From Candidatus Avelusimicrobium gallicola (GTDB lineage: Bacteria > Elusimicrobiota > Elusimicrobia > Elusimicrobiales > UBA9959): a stretch of DNA of 47,683 bases. The notes under the pieces are model-generated. The model saw nothing but the letters and a program-made list of their open reading frames with translations. It was not told the origin of the DNA and did no database searches. Within the stretch, counting starts at the first letter, position 1. Each line of letters starts with the position of its first letter. This document shows, one piece after another, positions 44,307 through 47,683 of this stretch. The stretch covers positions 1-47,683 of the forward strand of contig DYLH01000011.1 in the NCBI GenBank assembly GCA_020722185.1. The letters are read 5' to 3'. A program made the translations under genes and the position numbers.

Positions 44307-45962
44307 TTATATGGGGAAATAAAGAACAAGTATTTGCGCAGATATAATTCTTAAAAACATAACCCATGGATATACCGAAGCATAGCTCATTGAAGCAAGA
44401 TTAGATGAAGAAAGTGAATTGGCGAAAGCCAGAGCTGGGGGATCTGTCATTGAACCAGCCAGCGCGCCGCAAAGTGAGAGATAATTGCTCTTGAATTTTA
44501 TTTTCATAAATATTCCAGACAAAAAAATTGGAACAAAAGATATAATGAAAGACAAGGTAACGATTTTTAATCCAGAGCCATAAATAAGCATGCTAAAAAA
44601 CCTTTCACCTGATTTGAGCCCCACACTGGCAAGGAATAGCACTATACCGATTTCCCTTAACATAAGATTTCCAGCTGGCGGCATATACCAGCTTATAGTG
44701 CCTATGCTCTGGCGATAGCTAAAAAAGATTGCCGCCAGTAGTGGTCCGCCAGCAAGTCCAATTTTTATAGGATGGGAAAATCCCGGGATATGAAATGGTA
44801 TAGATCCTATAATAACTCCTGTTATTATGCCGATAAATAGCGGGACAAGCTGTGGATGATTCAGGTCCTTTGGAGAATTTCCCAAAAGCCCAGAAGCTTT
44901 TTTAACATCTACTTCTTCGCCAACCAAAACTATATTATCTCCATATTGAAACCTGTAATCATCCCCAATTATAAATTCCACATCAGCTCTGGATGCCCTT
45001 GTGGCAATTACATTATGAGAGTATATGCCGGATTCCTCAAGAGTCTTGCCTATGACTTGCTTTCTTGAAACTATCACTCTAGTATGAATTATTCTGCTTG
45101 GCATTTTTCTTAAATCCATATTAGATATAGTCCCAACTATTTTCATAAACTGCTCAAGATTTTCCTTGGTCCCAACTGCCAGTACTATATCTCCAAGATT
45201 TACAATATCATCTTCATGCGCCACAAAAAGATTGCCATTTTTACATATTCTTGAAATTGCTATATTAAAAGTATTTATGGCGGGAATATCTTTTATCTTT
45301 ATCCCGTCAAGATTTTTATTTTCTACTTTTATACTGTAATTTTCTATATTTGAAGTTTTTGAAGTTTTAACCAGGTTTTCTATATCTGACTGAGATTCTT
45401 TCTTAAATATCAACCTTATGAGTATAAAGTTTATTATTATGGCAATTATTGCGCCTGGATATGCCAGAGCATATCCAACAGAGATATCGTTCAATTTATC
45501 TACAAATGGGGTGTTTACTATAGCCTGCTGGGCTGATGCAAGAGATGGGGTATTTGTGACTGCCCCTGTATACATCCCTATAGACAAAGGCATACTAAGT
45601 CCAAAAATTTTTGAGATAATCACAGCTAGAAATATTCCCAAAATTATTATAGCTGTAGCCATTACATTAAACTTAAGGCCATCTCTTTTAAAAGAAGAAA
45701 AAAATCCAGGGCCCACTTGAGTTCCCACTGCATATACAAAAAGTATGAGGCCGAACTCCCTTACAAATTCAAGAATTTTTTCATTTGGATTAAGGCCCAG
45801 ATAAGAAAGGATTATTCCGGCAAAAAGCACCCCGGCTATGCCAAAGTTTATCTTAAATACCTTGATACCACCAATAAAAAGCCCAATAGCTCCAGTAAGA
45901 GCTAGAGATAAAACAGTGAAAGCAATCCCCTCTGGTGGAATAATGGAATAAAAATTTCCCAT
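44307..45962 (-). CDS. AspT/YidE-type antiporter with two TrkA-C domains
   Basis: A 551-residue protein of the aspartate:alanine exchanger family. Two membrane blocks (about 1-180 and 370-551), each with an AspT/YidE repeat (GPGFFSSFKRDG; SGERFFSMLIYGSG), flank two TrkA-C ligand-binding domains (about 205-280 and 285-365). Family members exchange aspartate for alanine or move dicarboxylates, which suits an amino-acid fermenter. The ATG lies 6 nt after a TAGAAT box, without Shine-Dalgarno. Confidence 0.88.
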   Translation of the reverse strand: MGNFYSIIPPEGIAFTVLSLALTGAIGLFIGGIKVFKINFGIAGVLFAGIILSYLGLNPNEKILEFVREFGLILFVYAVGTQVGPGFFSSFKRDGLKFNVMATAIIILGIFLAVIISKIFGLSMPLSIGMYTGAVTNTPSLASAQQAIVNTPFVDKLNDISVGYALAYPGAIIAIIINFILIRLIFKKESQSDIENLVKTSKTSNIENYSIKVENKNLDGIKIKDIPAINTFNIAISRICKNGNLFVAHEDDIVNLGDIVLAVGTKENLEQFMKIVGTISNMDLRKMPSRIIHTRVIVSRKQVIGKTLEESGIYSHNVIATRASRADVEFIIGDDYRFQYGDNIVLVGEEVDVKKASGLLGNSPKDLNHPQLVPLFIGIITGVIIGSIPFHIPGFSHPIKIGLAGGPLLAAIFFSYRQSIGTISWYMPPAGNLMLREIGIVLFLASVGLKSGERFFSMLIYGSGLKIVTLSFIISFVPIFLSGIFMKIKFKSNYLSLCGALAGSMTDPPALAFANSLSSSNLASMSYASVYPWVMFLRIISAQILVLYFPI

Positions 45963-45968
45963 AACTAA

Positions 45969-45996
45969 ATTCTATCAAAATTGAAGGTAATGTAAA
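45969..45996 (-). promoter_or_regulatory. Minus-strand promoter of the AspT-like gene
   Basis: Read on the minus strand: TTTACA (complement of 45991-45996), 16 nt, TAGAAT (complement of 45969-45974), then 6 nt to the ATG at 45962. Predicts a leaderless message. It interleaves with the divergent promoter of the MFS gene. Confidence 0.55.
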
Positions 45997-46009
45997 AAAT
46001 TGTTAGAAT
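45981..46009 (+). promoter_or_regulatory. Plus-strand promoter of the MFS gene
   Basis: TTGAAG (45981-45986), 17 nt, TAGAAT (46004-46009), then 7 nt to ATG 46017. No Shine-Dalgarno. Predicts a leaderless message, mirror image of the divergent promoter next to it. Confidence 0.6.
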
Positions 46010-46016
46010 ATTTTCT

Positions 46017-47252
46017 ATGAAAACTTACAATAATCCATGGTTTTTTGTGCCCACAACTTATTTTGCGGAAGGTCTTCCTTATGTGATAGTAAATTCTCTC
46101 GCTGTAATAATATACAAAAAAATGGATGTGCCAAATGATATATTGGCTTTTTGGACAAGTCTGCTTTATCTTCCATGGGCTATAAAAATGTTTTGGAGTC
46201 CGTTTGTCGATATATTATTCACAAAGAGAAAATGGATAATAGCAACTCAAGGGATAATGGCTCTGGCGATAGCAATGGCTTCTTTCTCAATAACCTCAGA
46301 CAATTTTCTTAAATGGTCTATGATAGTTTTTAGCGCGCTGGCGTTTCTTTCTGCCACTCATGATGTCGCAGTAGATGGATTTTACATGATTTCTATGGAT
46401 GATAGAAAACAGGCCTTTTTTGTTGGGATAAGGGCTTTTGCTTACAGGCTTGCCATGCTTTTTTCAAGCAGCGTTCTTGTTATCTGGGCTGGAAAATTGG
46501 AAACAGCGTCCAATAGCGTGCCTTATTCATGGAAGGTGGTTCTAGCTTCCACAGCTCTTATAATGGCTATATTGAGCCTATATCATTCCATAGCATTGCC
46601 CTTTCCTGAAAATGACAGAGGATCTAAATTTGATTTTATAGCTTACTCTCATTCAATGCTTTCTTATTTTAAACAAGAGAAAATTTTGCTTGGCATATTA
46701 TTTATCGCGCTATTCAGGTTTGGAGAGGCAATGCTTGTAAAAATATCTGGACCATTTCTGCTTGACCCTGTGCTAAATGGGGGGATAGGATTAAGCACTC
46801 AAGAATATGGATTTGCATATGGTGGCGTGGGGCTTACATGTCTTATATTTGGGAATTTGGCTGGAGCATGGTTTATCTCAAAATTTGGGCTAAAGAAATG
46901 TATGTGGCCTATGGCCTTAGCCTTGAATGCTCCAGATCTGGTTTATGTCTATATGGCATATACCCCTCAACTTCCAAAATATTTTGTTTACATATTGGTT
47001 GCCTTTGAGCAATTGGGCTATGGTTTGGGAACAACTGCTTTCATGTATTATATGATACAAATGACAGATGAAAAGAATAAAACTGTGCATTTTGCAATCT
47101 CAACAGGAATAATGGCTTTCGCCATGATGTTGCCCGGAATGGTCAGCGGGAAAATACAGGTCAGTGTGGGATATCCACATTTCTTTGTCATTGTGTGTCT
47201 GGCAACAATACCGGGAATGTTGCTTATTCCTTTTTTGAAATATAAGAACTAG
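46017..47252 (+). CDS. AmpG-like major facilitator superfamily transporter
   Basis: A 411-residue MFS protein with about twelve membrane segments. The start (NNPWFFVPTTYFAEGLPYVIVNSLAVI), LPWAIKMFWSPFVD and the ATHDVAVDGFYM segment are typical of the AmpG/PAT group, which imports muropeptides or moves acyl-CoA-like compounds. The exact substrate cannot be named. It is a single-gene unit divergent from the AspT-like gene; downstream lies mobile-element debris. Confidence 0.82.
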   Translation: MKTYNNPWFFVPTTYFAEGLPYVIVNSLAVIIYKKMDVPNDILAFWTSLLYLPWAIKMFWSPFVDILFTKRKWIIATQGIMALAIAMASFSITSDNFLKWSMIVFSALAFLSATHDVAVDGFYMISMDDRKQAFFVGIRAFAYRLAMLFSSSVLVIWAGKLETASNSVPYSWKVVLASTALIMAILSLYHSIALPFPENDRGSKFDFIAYSHSMLSYFKQEKILLGILFIALFRFGEAMLVKISGPFLLDPVLNGGIGLSTQEYGFAYGGVGLTCLIFGNLAGAWFISKFGLKKCMWPMALALNAPDLVYVYMAYTPQLPKYFVYILVAFEQLGYGLGTTAFMYYMIQMTDEKNKTVHFAISTGIMAFAMMLPGMVSGKIQVSVGYPHFFVIVCLATIPGMLLIPFLKYKN

Positions 47253-47280
47253 ACTGAGCCTTTCAAAATACAGTAACACT

Positions 47281-47345
47281 TTGGATGCTCAGATTTGGAT
47301 TGGATGCAAGGCGCGACGAATGAGCATACCTGAAGGGTATGTGCA
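47281..47345. repeat. Palindromic interspersed repeat, apparently half a copy
   Basis: A GC-richer patch in AT-rich DNA: TTTGGATTGGATGC, then AAGGCGCGACGAA, then a hairpin CATACC (47325-47330)-TGAAG-GGTATG (47336-47341). It resembles from memory a dispersed palindromic repeat with a CGCGACGA core in several bacterial groups, where a second arm follows the hairpin; that arm seems missing here. The stretch 47253-47426 holds no gene. Confidence 0.4.
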
Positions 47346-47426
47346 AAATATCAGAAACATATTGGACGGTTTTAAGATAAAAAAATATTAGAATAGTGCT
47401 TATCAAACCATATCAGGAGGTCCAAT

Positions 47427-47664
47427 ATGCAAGAGCTCTATTTATATTCCAATTTCAAACTTAAAAGTTTGGAAAACCTAAAAGCATATCTGGACTAATA
47501 AACCACCCTAAAAGAGCGGAGATAGAACAAAGAATAAAGATAATAAGTTTTTTTGAGAAATATGGCTATAAAGCAAAGAAAGAAGCCTTATCAAAAAAGT
47601 CCAATATGTATGGAGATTCTACAAAAACTTGACAGCTTTTATTAAAAAAGTTAGAATAATCTAA
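47427..47664 (+). pseudogene. Decayed transposase or integrase N-terminus
   Basis: An AGGAGG site precedes ATG 47427, giving MQELYLYSNFKLKSLENLK and a stop at 47496-47498. The next frame then reads NHPKRAEIEQRIKIISFFEKY-GYKAKKEA (about 47512-47600), which resembles the helix-turn-helix start of IS481/IS3-like transposases. A further shift gives YVWRFYKNLTAF to a stop at 47662. At least two frame breaks and no catalytic domain are visible, so this is a remnant; the window ends before any continuation could be judged. Confidence 0.5.
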
Positions 47665-47683
47665 GATTTAAGCTATGAAAAAA

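Noticed and set aside
1-47683. CRISPR arrays, tRNA or rRNA genes
   Set aside because: No regularly spaced repeats, cloverleaf-like segments with TTCGA arms or rRNA-like conserved stretches were seen by eye on either strand.

Overview
The window is AT-rich, densely packed chromosomal DNA from what looks like a diderm, anaerobic, amino-acid-fermenting bacterium. Diderm: a TonB-dependent receptor, another outer-membrane barrel and a TonB protein. Anaerobic fermenter: a full lysine fermentation operon with radical-SAM and B12 aminomutases, plus a 2-oxoacid:ferredoxin oxidoreductase. Standard code 11 applies, because TGA, TAA and TAG all end intact genes. The pathway variant (acyl-CoA transaminase plus thiolase instead of an ammonia lyase) is known from Cloacimonas-like bacteria, but I cannot fix the phylum from this window.

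Layout. 1-1.7 kb: a Fur-family regulator, pyruvoyl-dependent arginine decarboxylase and a hotdog thioesterase. 1.7-5.05 kb: a zinc/manganese-type uptake cluster (small Cys protein, His-rich outer-membrane protein, ZnuA-like binding protein, ZnuB-like permease) with no ATPase gene. 5.3-13.3 kb: a second metal or metallophore uptake cluster (TonB-dependent receptor, SAM methyltransferase, FecB/FecCD/FecE-type ABC importer, FmdE-like gene broken by one in-frame TGA, TonB, second methyltransferase) followed by nikR, which points to nickel. 13.4-15.6 kb: the TIGR03546/TIGR03545 pair of unknown function. 15.7-19.4 kb, minus strand: Mrp-type ATPase, HPt protein and a PilB/GspE ATPase flanked by receiver domains.

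19.6-35.9 kb is the metabolic centre: CoA-transferase A/B, kce, kdd, kamA, then a trehalose block (otsA-otsB fusion, DUF5752, treT-like), then kamB, kamC, kamD, kamE, a class III transaminase and a thiolase. Together these should take L-lysine through 3,6-diaminohexanoate, 3,5-diaminohexanoate and 3-keto-5-aminohexanoate to 3-aminobutyryl-CoA, acetoacetyl-CoA and acetyl-CoA. The transaminase would make glutamate, and the ferredoxin oxidoreductase at 37.3-39.8 kb could oxidise 2-oxoacids; a strong hairpin terminator closes that operon. The rest holds a GT4 glycosyltransferase, a heterodimeric ABC exporter, two overlapping minus-strand carriers (AspT-like and AEC), an AmpG-like MFS protein, and at the right edge a palindromic repeat and a decayed transposase fragment.

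A recurring signal is that many first genes of transcription units have a TAnnnT -10-like hexamer ending 6-7 nt before the ATG and no Shine-Dalgarno, whereas internal operon genes have GGAGG-type sites. This suggests widespread leaderless mRNAs. I saw no tRNA, rRNA, CRISPR array or recognisable riboswitch.
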